IMG/VR virus record: IMGVR_UViG_3300008259_003217
Span: 95,869-159,868 of that record
DNA length: 64,000 nt
Strand: one strand, 5' to 3'
DNA from: a virus
In this document: one piece after another, positions 8,606-17,504 of the stretch
Numbering within the stretch: the first letter of the stretch is position 1
How the letters are laid out: the number at the start of each line of letters is the position of its first letter
Program-made: the position numbers and the translations under genes
Notes under the pieces: generated by a model
Database searches by the model: none
What the model saw: only the letters and a program-made list of their open reading frames with translations
What the model was told of the DNA's origin: nothing

Positions 8606-9502
8606 ATGGAAATAGAAAAAATAGCTGAAGAAATTAGAGAAATTCTAAATAAAAAAAGGGAAGAACTCCAATTGACCTTTGAAGAAGAAGAACATAAATA
8701 TACAATGGTTGATCTGGACGGTAATTTAAGAACTGATTTCCCATCAGTATCCAAGGTTATGAAGTTATTCTACGATGAGTTCCCGTCGGAAGAAAAAGCT
8801 TATGAAATGTCCGGTGGTGATCCAGACAAAACTGAAAGATTATTAAATGAGTGGGCTGAGAAAGGTAGAAAATCAACAAATATGGGATCCAGGGTACATT
8901 ATTTCCTTGAGGAACACGTCCTAAAAGAATTTAATATTAGTAAGGAAGTTAGACAACCAATATTTGACTGTGACGCTCAACAAATAATCGTTAGTGACAC
9001 AATGATAATAGCTGGTAAAGAATATATCAAGTTACTACAAGATAGGGGGTGTGTTTTACTTGACACCGAAATAGTACTTGGTCACCCAGAACTTGGATAT
9101 ACAGGACAACCGGATAAGGTGTGGTTGGTCGTTAGTACTAAGGGTGAGATTGGAATATTAATCACTGACTGGAAAACAAACCAAGAAAAAAACTTCTTAA
9201 CCCAAAGGTATACAAAACCAATGAAATATCCGTTTGTGTATTTACCAAACAACGCACTTGGACACTATAAAACCCAATTACCACTGTATGGTAAATTAAT
9301 ATTGAAAATGTTGGAGGGGTCAAAGTATGAAAACGTAAAACTACTTGGGTGTATCATTGTTAGATTAACCGAGGACCGTAAATATGTGGAATATAGGGTT
9401 GATAAATCAACAATTGACCTAATCCTTAATATGGATATTAAATCTAATTTGACAAAGTCAAAAAAAAGTAATATAATTAGTAAAACAAATAAACATGAGT
9501 AA
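8606..9502 (+). CDS. PD-(D/E)XK nuclease (RecB/Cas4-like exonuclease fold)
   Basis: 298 residues. The catalytic pattern is visible: D170 in TGQPDKVWL, D188-x-K190 in ITDWKTN, and the Q224-x3-Y228 helix motif (QLPLY) typical of the RecB-type subfamily. An earlier GSRVHYFLE segment supplies the usual histidine. The family degrades or trims DNA ends, and in phages takes part in recombination or host DNA breakdown. It starts 2 nt after the primase stop. The C-terminus is lysine-rich, ends with an 8-nt overlap into the next gene, and is otherwise ordinary. Confidence 0.8.
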   Translation: MEIEKIAEEIREILNKKREELQLTFEEEEHKYTMVDLDGNLRTDFPSVSKVMKLFYDEFPSEEKAYEMSGGDPDKTERLLNEWAEKGRKSTNMGSRVHYFLEEHVLKEFNISKEVRQPIFDCDAQQIIVSDTMIIAGKEYIKLLQDRGCVLLDTEIVLGHPELGYTGQPDKVWLVVSTKGEIGILITDWKTNQEKNFLTQRYTKPMKYPFVYLPNNALGHYKTQLPLYGKLILKMLEGSKYENVKLLGCIIVRLTEDRKYVEYRVDKSTIDLILNMDIKSNLTKSKKSNIISKTNKHE

Positions 9503-9677
9503 TAAAGAAACAAATGGGAGTATTAGTTTAAATATGATTTTATTCCTAATATTCCTAGTTCTAAAATTAACCGGACACATTGATTGGTCCTGGTGGTGGG
9601 TAACCTCCCCATTATGGATTGGGGCCTTGTTATTCATAATAATAGTAATAGTAATCCAAGCAATTTTTAATAAATAG
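9495..9677 (+). CDS. Small two-helix membrane protein (Fragile-X-F-like phage protein)
   Basis: 60 residues with two hydrophobic helices (about 12-29 and 38-58) joined by a Trp-rich turn (WSWWWV-x-SPLWI). Small phage proteins with this turn are often labelled transmembrane Fragile-X-F protein, with no established function. It overlaps the nuclease stop by 8 nt and is followed 2 nt later by another small gene. It could act at the host inner membrane. Confidence 0.7.
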   Translation: MSNKETNGSISLNMILFLIFLVLKLTGHIDWSWWWVTSPLWIGALLFIIIVIVIQAIFNK

Positions 9678-9679
9678 AT

Positions 9680-9895
9680 ATGAAAAAGTTAGTTTTTAAT
9701 ACGACAGATAAATTTGTCATACTTTTTTCCGACATGGAAGAAACAAAAGAAATTTTAAGAATAAGTAATACACCAACAGTAAAAGCTTGCCCTGAAGGGT
9801 TTTATGAGGTTATGGTTAAACACCCAATGAGCAGTACAAACATACCCCACGTAAGAATACCGATTAATGAGGTAATAATGTTTATTGAAATGTAA
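9680..9895 (+). CDS. Hypothetical small protein
   Basis: 71 residues, mixed alpha/beta composition, one cysteine. It sits in the tight rightward operon of small genes between the nuclease and gp47. No motif or family was recognised, and no Shine-Dalgarno sequence is present. Confidence 0.6.
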   Translation: MKKLVFNTTDKFVILFSDMEETKEILRISNTPTVKACPEGFYEVMVKHPMSSTNIPHVRIPINEVIMFIEM

Positions 9896-9906
9896 TAATA
9901 ACAAAT

Positions 9907-10122
9907 ATGGATGATATAATAAGACCAAAGATTGATCTCAGACAACAAGAGACAATTAAATGTGAAAAGTGTGAGAGTAAATTCTTTAAAGAAGTCACAA
10001 TGTTAAAGAAAGTACCTAAATTATTAACCGGAAGTCCAGAAGACACCCTAGTACCATTTCCAACCTACATGTGTAATGATTGTGGTCATGTCAATACAGA
10101 CTTTGAATTATTTGTGGACTAA
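9907..10122 (+). CDS. Small zinc-ribbon protein
   Basis: 71 residues with two Cys pairs, CEKC at about 19-22 and CNDC at about 57-60, spaced as in a zinc ribbon. A hydrophobic loop lies between them. Small phage zinc ribbons often bind nucleic acid or act as adaptors, but the partner cannot be read here. Its stop TAA overlaps the ATG of the next small gene by one base. Confidence 0.65.
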   Translation: MDDIIRPKIDLRQQETIKCEKCESKFFKEVTMLKKVPKLLTGSPEDTLVPFPTYMCNDCGHVNTDFELFVD

Positions 10123-10268
10123 TGGAGATAGGTAAAATGACAATATCCCAAGCTATGCCATATCTAGATACTATATCTAAGACATATGGATTGAGATTAA
10201 ACAGATCCAGGGAGTTTAAACTAGCTAGATTAATATTAGTAAACCTTTATAATCGAGAATTAAATTAA
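10122..10268 (+). CDS. Hypothetical small basic protein
   Basis: 48 residues with start TAATG overlapping the preceding stop. It is helical and rich in Leu, Arg and Lys (SREFKLARLILVNLYNREL at the end), and could be an oligomerising or nucleic-acid-binding peptide. The tight packing between neighbours supports it as real. No family recognised. Confidence 0.55.
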   Translation: MEIGKMTISQAMPYLDTISKTYGLRLNRSREFKLARLILVNLYNRELN

Positions 10269-10274
10269 AAAAAC

Positions 10275-10475
10275 ATGGGAAAAAAATTAGTATGGTTTGA
10301 ATCTTATACAACAATTTGTAAGTATTCTGCCGAGTTAACAGATGAGGAAGCTAAACTTTTTGAAGAAGATGAAGAAAAGTTTTACGAAGAAGTTGATTTC
10401 AGGGGGGACCAAGAATTGGAGTGGGATAAAATCGAAAATGAAGATGAATATGATTTTAATATTGAGGAGGATTAA
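10275..10475 (+). CDS. Hypothetical acidic small protein
   Basis: 66 residues, very rich in Glu and Asp, especially after residue 25. It is flanked by genes 6 and 2 nt away in the same operon. The high negative charge is reminiscent of DNA-mimic proteins, but that is only a compositional observation. Confidence 0.6.
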   Translation: MGKKLVWFESYTTICKYSAELTDEEAKLFEEDEEKFYEEVDFRGDQELEWDKIENEDEYDFNIEED

Positions 10476-10477
10476 AT

Positions 10478-10723
10478 ATGACACACAAAGAATTTTATAT
10501 ATGGTTAGATGGATTTATGACCAATAGACGTTGGACAGTTATACAACAGAGTGATATTGAAACCATTCAAGAAAAAATGAGAGAAGTAAAAGACGTTGAT
10601 CCTTTCTTCCCAAACCCATCAACAATAATTCCTCGTAGATTTGAACCAATACCTGTATCAGTAAACCCATTTAAAGAAGATGGACACGATGATTTAGGAG
10701 CACCACCAAAAATTGTAATGTAA
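10478..10723 (+). CDS. Conserved phage small protein (FxxWLxGF N-terminus)
   Basis: 81 residues. The N-terminal helix (KEFYIWLDGFM) and the later helical QSDIETIQEKM pattern recall a widespread short phage protein family of unknown role. The C-terminal half is proline-rich and probably unstructured. Its TAA overlaps the ATG of the gp47-like nuclease gene by one base, so the two are coupled. Confidence 0.65.
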   Translation: MTHKEFYIWLDGFMTNRRWTVIQQSDIETIQEKMREVKDVDPFFPNPSTIIPRRFEPIPVSVNPFKEDGHDDLGAPPKIVM

Positions 10724-11502
10724 TGATAAAAAAACTTGTACACTTTTCTGATTTACACATCAGATTATTTAAGGACCATGATCTATATCGGTCAATTTTA
10801 ACAGAAATGTTTAAACAATGGGGTGAAACAACCCCAGATAGAATTGTTTTTACCGGTGATCTAGTCCACTCCAAAAATCAAATGACACCAGAGTTAATTG
10901 AGATGGTTAGTTGGGTTTTAACGGAGTGTTCTAAAATTTGTAAAACAATCATTATCCCAGGTAATCACGATTTTTTAGTGAATAACATTGAAAGGTTGGA
11001 CGCTTTAACACCAATAATTGACTCACTTAAAGATGATAATATTGTATATTATAAAGATAGGGGTGTTTATGAGGATGATAATATTAGCTGGTGTGTTTAT
11101 TCACAATACCAAGGGAATATCCCACCAGATCTTAGTGAAGCTAAAGGAATTAAAATAGGGTTATTTCACGGACCAATATCCGGGTTAAAAACAGACCTTG
11201 GATTTGAGTTTGGTGAAGAAGCTTATGATGTTGAAAAGTTTGATGGTCTTGAAACCGTACTTTGTGGCGACATACATAAAAGAGCTGAGTTTCAGTTTGG
11301 AACTGGTAAAGGGTATATGATTGGATCCACAGTCCAAAACAATATTGGTGAAAGTATTGGAAGACACGGGTTTGGTATGTACGACATCGAAACGAAGGAA
11401 TACACATATACCGACCTATTTAATCCTAAACCATTCCTTAAATTTTTTATAACATCATACGAAGACTTGGAAAATGGATCAGAAGTTCTCAAAAATATTT
11501 GA
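10723..11502 (+). CDS. gp47/SbcD-like recombination nuclease subunit
   Basis: 259 residues. Calcineurin-type phosphoesterase motifs occur in order: D10-x-H12 (SDLH), GD at 45-46, GNHD at 80-83, LFHGP near 152, and a late GDIH. With the gp46-like ATPase encoded further down the operon it should form a Mre11-Rad50-type complex that processes DNA ends during recombination-dependent replication. It is slightly shorter than T4 gp47 (339 residues), lacking part of the C-terminal adaptor. It overlaps the next gene by 29 nt. Confidence 0.88.
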   Translation: MIKKLVHFSDLHIRLFKDHDLYRSILTEMFKQWGETTPDRIVFTGDLVHSKNQMTPELIEMVSWVLTECSKICKTIIIPGNHDFLVNNIERLDALTPIIDSLKDDNIVYYKDRGVYEDDNISWCVYSQYQGNIPPDLSEAKGIKIGLFHGPISGLKTDLGFEFGEEAYDVEKFDGLETVLCGDIHKRAEFQFGTGKGYMIGSTVQNNIGESIGRHGFGMYDIETKEYTYTDLFNPKPFLKFFITSYEDLENGSEVLKNI

Positions 11503-12097
11503 TAAAAAAACCCTGGAATCAATATCTAAATATTGTGGAACAAATAATATTTTAGACGTTGATAAGTTTGTTTTTAAATGTTTTAAACAAGGGTTTGATA
11601 TTGAAAGATACGGTTTTCTGGGTGAAAGTAATCAAACTGAAGTAAAGGAGGTTGAAGTTATTAAATATGTTGATCGTGAGGTTATAAAGGAAGTTCCGAC
11701 CCCCCCTACGGAAGTCGAAGTTATCAAATATGTAGATAGAGAGGTAATTAAAGAGATAAAAGTGGAAGTTCCTGTCGAAAAAATAGTATATATTTACGAC
11801 AAAAAAACTGAAAATGAACTAGATGAAAGTATAACTAAAATGAAAGAAGAAATGTCTAAAAAAGATGAACAATTAGATGAACTTAGACGTAATTTAGACA
11901 TTTTAAAAGAAACACCAAAAGAAAATACCGAGGAAACAAAGATGTTACAGGAAACACTACAAAAGTTAAGAAAGGAAATTAACGATAAAAACAAACAAAT
12001 TCAAGAATTAGAAAAAATAAACAAAGATCTCACGGATGAATCAAGTAAAAAAATAGCGGTTTATCTTAGGGGATCAAATATAAATCAAAAAATATAA
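11474..12097 (+). CDS. Coiled-coil protein with EVIKYVDREVIKEV repeats
   Basis: 207 residues. A short globular N-terminus is followed by two near-copies of the repeat EVEVIKYVDREVIKE (about 55-70 and 78-92) and then a long coiled coil (about 110-195). It lies between gp47 and gp46, where a structural or tethering partner would make sense, but no function is established. A related repeat (KIVEVPVD) occurs in the membrane protein at 17530. The start ATG lies inside the gp47 gene. Confidence 0.65.
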   Translation: MDQKFSKIFDKKTLESISKYCGTNNILDVDKFVFKCFKQGFDIERYGFLGESNQTEVKEVEVIKYVDREVIKEVPTPPTEVEVIKYVDREVIKEIKVEVPVEKIVYIYDKKTENELDESITKMKEEMSKKDEQLDELRRNLDILKETPKENTEETKMLQETLQKLRKEINDKNKQIQELEKINKDLTDESSKKIAVYLRGSNINQKI

Positions 12098-12098
12098 C

Positions 12099-12479
12099 AT
12101 GGAATTAATTATTTTTATTTTAGCCGCTTACGGAATGACAACAATATTGGTGTATGGATCAATATTTAACGGATTAAGAAACAAAATCCATAATTGGGGT
12201 AATAACAGATACGCTCCATTTCAGTACCTGGGTGAATTCCTATCGGGACTAATACAATGTGTTTTGTGTACCTCTACTTGGGTTGGATTTTTTCTATCAT
12301 TAACTTTTTTTTCACCGGTAACACATTTTATTGGACATAATGAATTTTTTTATGTATTCTTTGATGGAATGTTATCAGCTGGATCAGTTTGGGCTTTAAA
12401 TTCGATCATTGAATGGTTTGAAGAAAATAGACCAGTGAGGGAAATGACAAATAATAACAACGAAACAATAAACGATTAA
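12099..12479 (+). CDS. Membrane protein with CVLC motif (DUF1360-like)
   Basis: 126 residues with about three hydrophobic helices (about 2-22, 60-75, 85-110) and the motif IQCVLCTSTWVGFF, as in DUF1360-type phage and bacterial membrane proteins. The cysteine pair faces a membrane border. It is located in the replication operon, so it might anchor a complex to the membrane. That is speculation. Confidence 0.65.
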   Translation: MELIIFILAAYGMTTILVYGSIFNGLRNKIHNWGNNRYAPFQYLGEFLSGLIQCVLCTSTWVGFFLSLTFFSPVTHFIGHNEFFYVFFDGMLSAGSVWALNSIIEWFEENRPVREMTNNNNETIND

Positions 12480-12490
12480 AAATAAATAAA

Positions 12491-12844
12491 ATGGGTAAGA
12501 AAGCTAAAGAACACAAAAGAAAAGTTGAAAAAAGAAACAGAAAAATCGAACAAGAAAAGTATATGATGAAAAAACAAATTGATAAACTTTTTGAACAACG
12601 ATTGGATGGTATGAATACTCCTGATTTAAGTGTAAAACTAGGTGATAAAGACTTACCGTTTAGTTTGGTTGAAGACTCCGGTATTTTTCCAAATACAAAA
12701 CTAAACGATGAGTTGAATAATTTGGATTTTACTGATTCAAATAACGACGAAACAATAGACATCGAAGTTATTGAAAACGAACCAACACACGACAGCGCTG
12801 GGTTCACAATTGAAGATAGAAATGACACAACTGGATCTATTTAA
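12491..12844 (+). CDS. Hypothetical protein with basic N-terminus and acidic C-terminus
   Basis: 117 residues. The first 35 residues are strongly basic and helical (KKAKEHKRKVEKRNRK), and the last 50 are acidic. It overlaps the gp46-like gene by 23 nt. The split charge suggests a nucleic-acid-binding or adaptor role, but no family was recognised. Confidence 0.6.
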   Translation: MGKKAKEHKRKVEKRNRKIEQEKYMMKKQIDKLFEQRLDGMNTPDLSVKLGDKDLPFSLVEDSGIFPNTKLNDELNNLDFTDSNNDETIDIEVIENEPTHDSAGFTIEDRNDTTGSI

Positions 12845-15203
12845 TCCACCAAAACAATTTAATTACGATATAATGATAAATGAATTAGATTTTTCAAAGT
12901 TTGAGAACCCAACAATACAAGTTGTTTGGGAAGATTTACCCGAGAATTTTACTCAAGATAAAATTAAAGGGGTTAAACATTATTTTCAGAAAAAATATAA
13001 CACAACAAATGTGAATGTGTTGACAAAGTCCAAAGCAGTACAGGACGACACCCAACAAACGGTTGATGTATCCTTAAATGTTACTGATGTTAATTATCAG
13101 TTGGATTTATTGAAAAAATTCTTGGAGTCTAAGAACTATGATGATTATATTGATGATGTAATATCAATCAACAGAATGGTTGAAAATAAAATGTCGGAGG
13201 AAGAAATTGATAACACACAATTTAAAAAGTGGTACATTAGAAAAATTGAATTTTCAAATTTCCTATCTTACGGTGAAAACCAGGTTATGGATTTTGACAA
13301 ATGTAACGGTGTTGTAGTTGTCGAGTCTGATCCACCTAATTTTGGTGGTAAAACAGTACTTTCAGTTGATTTATTGTTATTCTTATTTTTTAATGAGACA
13401 ACAAAAACAACAAAAGCTGAGGAGATATTTAATAGGTTTACAAATCACGATAAAGTCACGGTAAAGGGTGAGGTAACAATTGATGGTGAGGATTACTTAA
13501 TCGTTCGTACAATCGAAAGAAAGATGTCAAAAAAGGGTGACTGGAATGTAAAAACCGATCTAGACTTCTTTAAAAGACTTTCTGATGGTCAATTACAAAA
13601 TTTTACTGGGGAACAAAGAAGAGAAACTGAAACCTTTATTAAAAATTCTATCGGGACTAAGGATGATTTTTTAATGACCATATTGACTACCGCTACTAAC
13701 CTGGAGGAACTCCTGGAATCAAAACCAACAGCTAGAGGTCAAGTATTATCTAGGTTTATGGGTTTAGAGTTTTTAAAAAGGAAGGAGGAAGTTGGTAAAG
13801 AAATTTACTCAGAGTTTAGTAAGTCTAAAATGTCAAACGTATACAATACTGAGGAGTTAAAAACAGACATTGAAAATAATTCGAATAAGATTTCCGAATT
13901 AAAGAATGATATAGTAACTTTGTCGTCAGAATTATTAGACATTGAAGATAGATTGACAACTGGTAGAAAATATCGTGACGACATGTTAAAGAAAAAACAT
14001 ACCATAGATACTGAAATTAGTATGTTGAATCCAACAAAAACAGATGAGGAGATCTCACAATTAAAGACCCAAAAAAGTGGATTTATTGTAAAAATCTCTG
14101 AATTAAATGTTGTTGAACCAAAAGAATTTTATCATGAGGATAAACACGATGAAATTAAAGATGAAATGAAGACCACAAATGGAGAGCTAGTATCTTCTCA
14201 AAACAAAGTACAAGAAATTGAAAATTTGATTAAAAAGTATGGTGACGGGATTCAATGTGAACATTGTGGGATCAAATTAATGGAAGCTGCTTTAACAAAG
14301 AAAAAGATTGATGAATTATCTGATTGGGAAATTAAAGTTGACAAACTATCAAAAAAATGGAAAGATCTTGAGGTTAAAGAAAAATCCTACACACAACTTA
14401 AAAAAGACTTTGATGAATATGAGAAAAACAAACTAATCAAAGAAAAGTATGAATTAAGTGTTGAAAGTTGTGATTTAAAAATTGAAACCTTAAATGATAA
14501 GATTAGTAGGTGGAACGATGTTCAGGATAAAATAAAGGAAAATCAACAGATTGATACACAAATAATAAAAGCTGACCTTAAAATTGAACAACTTGAAGGT
14601 GATAAAAAGGTTAAAACCCAAGAAATCACAAATAAGGAGTATCAAATAAAGTCATCTGATGAGAAAATTGATAATTACTCAAAGATTATAATCAAAATAT
14701 CTGAGGAAGAGGAAAAGGATAAGATCTACAAGATGTACCTGGAAGCTTTTGGTAAAAACGGGTTGTCTAAAATGATTATGAAAACAATGATGCCATTAAT
14801 TAATTCAGAATTACAAAGATTAATGGAAGACAGTTCATACTTTAAATTGGAGATTAGAATAAATGATAAAAATGAAGTTGAGTTTGTAATGATTGATAAT
14901 GGGACCGGAATTGAAAAATTAATGGTATCTGGGTCTGGATATGAACGAACAATAGCTTCATTAGCTTTAAGATCCGTTTTAAGTAAGATATGTAGTTTAC
15001 CAAAACCAAATATCGTTGTGTTTGATGAGGTATTTGGTAAAATATCTAACGATAACCTGGAGATGGTATCTGAATTTTTTGTCAAAATAAAAGAATACTT
15101 TGAAAAAATATTTGTCATCACCCATAACCCAATGGTTGGACAATGGGCTGATACAATTGTAAAAATTAAAAAAGTTGATAATGTGTCAAAAATAATGATG
15201 TAA
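12822..15203 (+). CDS. gp46/SbcC-like ATPase of the recombination nuclease
   Basis: 793 residues from the ATG at 12822. An in-frame TTG upstream is less likely. A Rad50-like layout is visible: N-terminal Walker A near 170 (PPNFGGKT), long coiled coil, zinc-hook CEHC near 480, second coiled coil, signature VSGSGYERT near 710, and Walker B (IVVFDEVFG) near 730. About 130 N-terminal residues before the ATPase domain are extra compared with T4 gp46 (560 residues). The P-loop lacks the usual first glycine. Works with the gp47-like subunit encoded upstream. Confidence 0.87.
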   Translation: MTQLDLFNPPKQFNYDIMINELDFSKFENPTIQVVWEDLPENFTQDKIKGVKHYFQKKYNTTNVNVLTKSKAVQDDTQQTVDVSLNVTDVNYQLDLLKKFLESKNYDDYIDDVISINRMVENKMSEEEIDNTQFKKWYIRKIEFSNFLSYGENQVMDFDKCNGVVVVESDPPNFGGKTVLSVDLLLFLFFNETTKTTKAEEIFNRFTNHDKVTVKGEVTIDGEDYLIVRTIERKMSKKGDWNVKTDLDFFKRLSDGQLQNFTGEQRRETETFIKNSIGTKDDFLMTILTTATNLEELLESKPTARGQVLSRFMGLEFLKRKEEVGKEIYSEFSKSKMSNVYNTEELKTDIENNSNKISELKNDIVTLSSELLDIEDRLTTGRKYRDDMLKKKHTIDTEISMLNPTKTDEEISQLKTQKSGFIVKISELNVVEPKEFYHEDKHDEIKDEMKTTNGELVSSQNKVQEIENLIKKYGDGIQCEHCGIKLMEAALTKKKIDELSDWEIKVDKLSKKWKDLEVKEKSYTQLKKDFDEYEKNKLIKEKYELSVESCDLKIETLNDKISRWNDVQDKIKENQQIDTQIIKADLKIEQLEGDKKVKTQEITNKEYQIKSSDEKIDNYSKIIIKISEEEEKDKIYKMYLEAFGKNGLSKMIMKTMMPLINSELQRLMEDSSYFKLEIRINDKNEVEFVMIDNGTGIEKLMVSGSGYERTIASLALRSVLSKICSLPKPNIVVFDEVFGKISNDNLEMVSEFFVKIKEYFEKIFVITHNPMVGQWADTIVKIKKVDNVSKIMM

Positions 15204-15204
15204 T

Positions 15205-15708
15205 ATGAAACATTTACTATTCGTGTATCCACATAATATTAGAAATACACAAGATTTAGCTGAAGAGATTTGTGATGTTTTATTGGGATTCTCAAACTCC
15301 AAAAACATTAAATACACTTACGGACCAAAATATATAGTAATACATTTTAGTACTGACCCAAGTGAGTTGTCCGAATTAGAGGACGTGTTATTAATCTATG
15401 GTAAACAAGTAGAGATTGACTTTACGTATTTCATAGTACAAGCTAATGACGGGTTCAGAACTAATATCTCATCAGAAATTAAAAACTATTTAAATGACAT
15501 CCAGAGTGATGAAAAATCATTACACGAATATAAATCACTTGTTGGTGAATTTTTTTTAGAAGAATTGAGTGGATTTACTAAAATTGTAAATAACATGGAG
15601 TCTAAATTAAGTGTGGACGAGATTCTAGATAAAATAAGTCAGTATGGTATGGAATCATTAACTAAACAAGAATTAAATAAACTAAACAATCAGTCAAAAA
15701 GGGGATAA
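15205..15708 (+). CDS. Hypothetical protein between gp46 and sigma
   Basis: 167 residues. The N-terminal 80 are alpha/beta with alternating hydrophobics. The C-terminus ends in a helix-turn-helix-like tail (LSVDEILDKISQYGMESLTKQEL), a motif also seen at the ends of some Bacteroidota membrane proteins. It starts 1 nt after gp46 and is followed by the sigma gene 6 nt later, so it shares their transcript. Function unknown. Confidence 0.6.
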   Translation: MKHLLFVYPHNIRNTQDLAEEICDVLLGFSNSKNIKYTYGPKYIVIHFSTDPSELSELEDVLLIYGKQVEIDFTYFIVQANDGFRTNISSEIKNYLNDIQSDEKSLHEYKSLVGEFFLEELSGFTKIVNNMESKLSVDEILDKISQYGMESLTKQELNKLNNQSKRG

Positions 15709-15714
15709 CGAAAT

Positions 15715-16515
15715 ATGAAGGAAAAAAATGGGGGTATACCAATTAATCAAGAAGAACTTTATTATTATTTAAAAGACATCAGGAAACTTAAAGTAATGAC
15801 CCCAGATAGGGAAAAAGAATTAGCTGTAAAGATGAAATTAGAGTCGACAACTAAATACGAAAGGGATAAAATTGAGGAAGAACTGTTACTCGGTAATTTA
15901 CGATTTGTAATTACGGTAGCTAAGAAATACCAAAACCAGGGTATGGATCTCCAAGATTTAATAGCTGAAGGTAACTTTGGGTTAATGAAAGCTATTAAAA
16001 ACTTTGATTGGGGTAAGGATCTTAGATTTATATCGTACGCGGTTTGGTGGGTTAAACAAAGTATTATCCAGTCATTAAATGATAACGCTAGAACCATAAG
16101 ACTCCCGGTTAATATTGTTCAGGATTTACAAAAAGCTAAAAAAGAAGTTGAAAACTCCGGTAAAAAAATGGATGACAAATTCACATCACTACCATCAATT
16201 ATTGATCTAAATATGTCGATAAATAGTGAAGGTGATACGTTGATCGATGTTATTGTTAACAATGACGCGGAGTCACCAGATTCCATTTTCAACACTAAAG
16301 ATCAATTAAAGGATAAAATGATGTCAATTCTAAATATTCTAGATGATAGAGAAAGAGTTATTGTTGAAGATTATTACGGATTAACAGGAACACCAAGAAC
16401 GTTAGAAGATATTGGATCTGACTTTAATCTAACAAAAGAAAGAGTTAGACAAATTAAAGATAAAGCTTTGCGTAGACTTAGAAACGAAAGTTCAGAATTA
16501 TTTGATTATTTATAA
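15715..16515 (+). CDS. RpoD-like sigma factor (candidate late sigma)
   Basis: 266 residues. It has a short region 1.2, a clear region 2 (GNLRFVITVAKKY, then QDLIAEGNFGLMKA, and the WWVKQSIIQS/ARTIRLPV 2.3-2.4 segment at about 105-130), a shortened region 3, and region 4 with a helix-turn-helix (LEDIGSDFNLTKERVRQI) at about 228-258. This is a group 2 sigma-70 layout, more complete than T4 gp55. Placement next to gp46/gp47 parallels T4, where the late sigma gp55 maps near 46/47. It is a good candidate to direct the phage RNA polymerase programme, possibly at TATTTAT sites. Confidence 0.88.
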   Translation: MKEKNGGIPINQEELYYYLKDIRKLKVMTPDREKELAVKMKLESTTKYERDKIEEELLLGNLRFVITVAKKYQNQGMDLQDLIAEGNFGLMKAIKNFDWGKDLRFISYAVWWVKQSIIQSLNDNARTIRLPVNIVQDLQKAKKEVENSGKKMDDKFTSLPSIIDLNMSINSEGDTLIDVIVNNDAESPDSIFNTKDQLKDKMMSILNILDDRERVIVEDYYGLTGTPRTLEDIGSDFNLTKERVRQIKDKALRRLRNESSELFDYL

Positions 16516-16520
16516 AAATA

Positions 16521-16551
16521 TTTGGAAATTAAAAAAAAACCATTATCTTTG
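16521..16551 (+). promoter_or_regulatory. Bacteroidota-type promoter TTTG-N19-TATCTTTG
   Basis: TTTG at 16521-16524 and TATCTTTG at 16544-16551 are separated by 19 nt. It starts just after the sigma stop and 22 nt before the next ATG. Confidence 0.65.
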
Positions 16552-16573
16552 GTTAAATATTTAAAATTTAGTC

Positions 16574-16789
16574 ATGGTAAAAGGTCAAAAATTTATAGCA
16601 ACTCAGGACACTTATATTCTGTACACGTTTAAAAATGGTGGTGGTATTAATGGTCGTAAAGTAAAAAAGGGTGAGGAAGTAACCTTCTTAACTCAGTCTA
16701 TTGAGATTGGTACCCGTTGTGTAACGTTCTATGAAACTCTATATAAGGTACCTATGGATTATTTTACAAAATTATTCATCAAAAAATAA
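16574..16789 (+). CDS. Hypothetical small protein
   Basis: 71 residues, beta-rich, resembling a small SH3-like barrel by pattern (RKVKKGEEVTFL, then a second strand pair). It has its own host-type promoter and a following gene 4 nt away. No family recognised. Confidence 0.6.
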   Translation: MVKGQKFIATQDTYILYTFKNGGGINGRKVKKGEEVTFLTQSIEIGTRCVTFYETLYKVPMDYFTKLFIKK

Positions 16790-16793
16790 TATT

Positions 16794-17084
16794 ATGTCTT
16801 TTTTCGATCAAATAGTTTTTGAACCACACCAGGTTGGTGAGGGGAAACAAGGTAAGTTGTTTTTACCAAATGGGTACGGTATTTCTGTCGTTAGGTTTAA
16901 AATACCAGGATCAACAAGATACGGATCTTATTGTGATGGAAACACCTGGGAAGTGGCAATAATTAAAGGGACACCGGATAATTGGGATATTACTTATGAC
17001 ACACAGTTTACTAATGATGTTTTAGGGTATCAAACCGAAGATGATATTAATGAGATTTTAAAAAAACTTAGAAGAATTCATTAA
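16794..17084 (+). CDS. Hypothetical conserved-type phage protein
   Basis: 96 residues, starting at ATG 16794. The segment GKLFLPNGYGISVVRF then Y-G-S-Y-C and an acidic helical end recalls small Bacteroidota-phage proteins of unknown function. It is transcribed with the preceding gene. Confidence 0.6.
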   Translation: MSFFDQIVFEPHQVGEGKQGKLFLPNGYGISVVRFKIPGSTRYGSYCDGNTWEVAIIKGTPDNWDITYDTQFTNDVLGYQTEDDINEILKKLRRIH

Positions 17085-17087
17085 AAA

Positions 17088-17119
17088 TTTGGCCAGTTAA
17101 AAAAAAACCTATATATTTG
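17088..17119 (+). promoter_or_regulatory. Bacteroidota-type promoter TTTG-N20-TATATTTG
   Basis: TTTG at 17088-17091 and TATATTTG at 17112-17119. It lies 30 nt before the ATG at 17150. Confidence 0.65.
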
Positions 17120-17149
17120 TTTTATATTTATTAATTTAATTTTTTGTTT

Positions 17150-17383
17150 ATGTCTGATTTACGTAGAAAAGTTGAGGTTAACTATGATATTCTTAAGGAA
17201 GGTATCAGAAAAAAAAGATTAACCATTGATGAGATTGACCACATGACTTGTGAATTAATCACGTTCTTAGCTATATTAACCGATAGGGGTTTTACCCATA
17301 TTAATCAGACCGAATCCGTGGATAGGTACAAAGATAGAGTCTGGAATATCGTCGAAAAAGCCGGACTATTACCTGAGTTGTAA
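17150..17383 (+). CDS. Hypothetical small helical protein
   Basis: 77 residues, mostly helical and charged, starting at ATG 17150 rather than an upstream TTG. It is a single-gene unit: host-type promoter in front, terminator behind. No family recognised. Confidence 0.6.
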   Translation: MSDLRRKVEVNYDILKEGIRKKRLTIDEIDHMTCELITFLAILTDRGFTHINQTESVDRYKDRVWNIVEKAGLLPEL

Positions 17384-17411
17384 ATTTGGTATCTCCCTAT
17401 ATTTCTAATTA

Positions 17412-17440
17412 CCCTACGATTATTCGTGGGGTTTTTTATT
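17412..17440 (+). terminator. Rho-independent terminator
   Basis: Stem CCCTACGA / TCGTGGGG (one G-T pair) with loop TTAT, then TTTTTT. It ends the small gene before the lysis region. The rest of the 146-nt gap holds only the next TATTTAT motif. Confidence 0.75.
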
Positions 17441-17504
17441 TTAATCCAATTAACACGGAACCCAGTTAGAAGTAGTGACATATTCAAATAAATGTCTATA
17501 ATAG

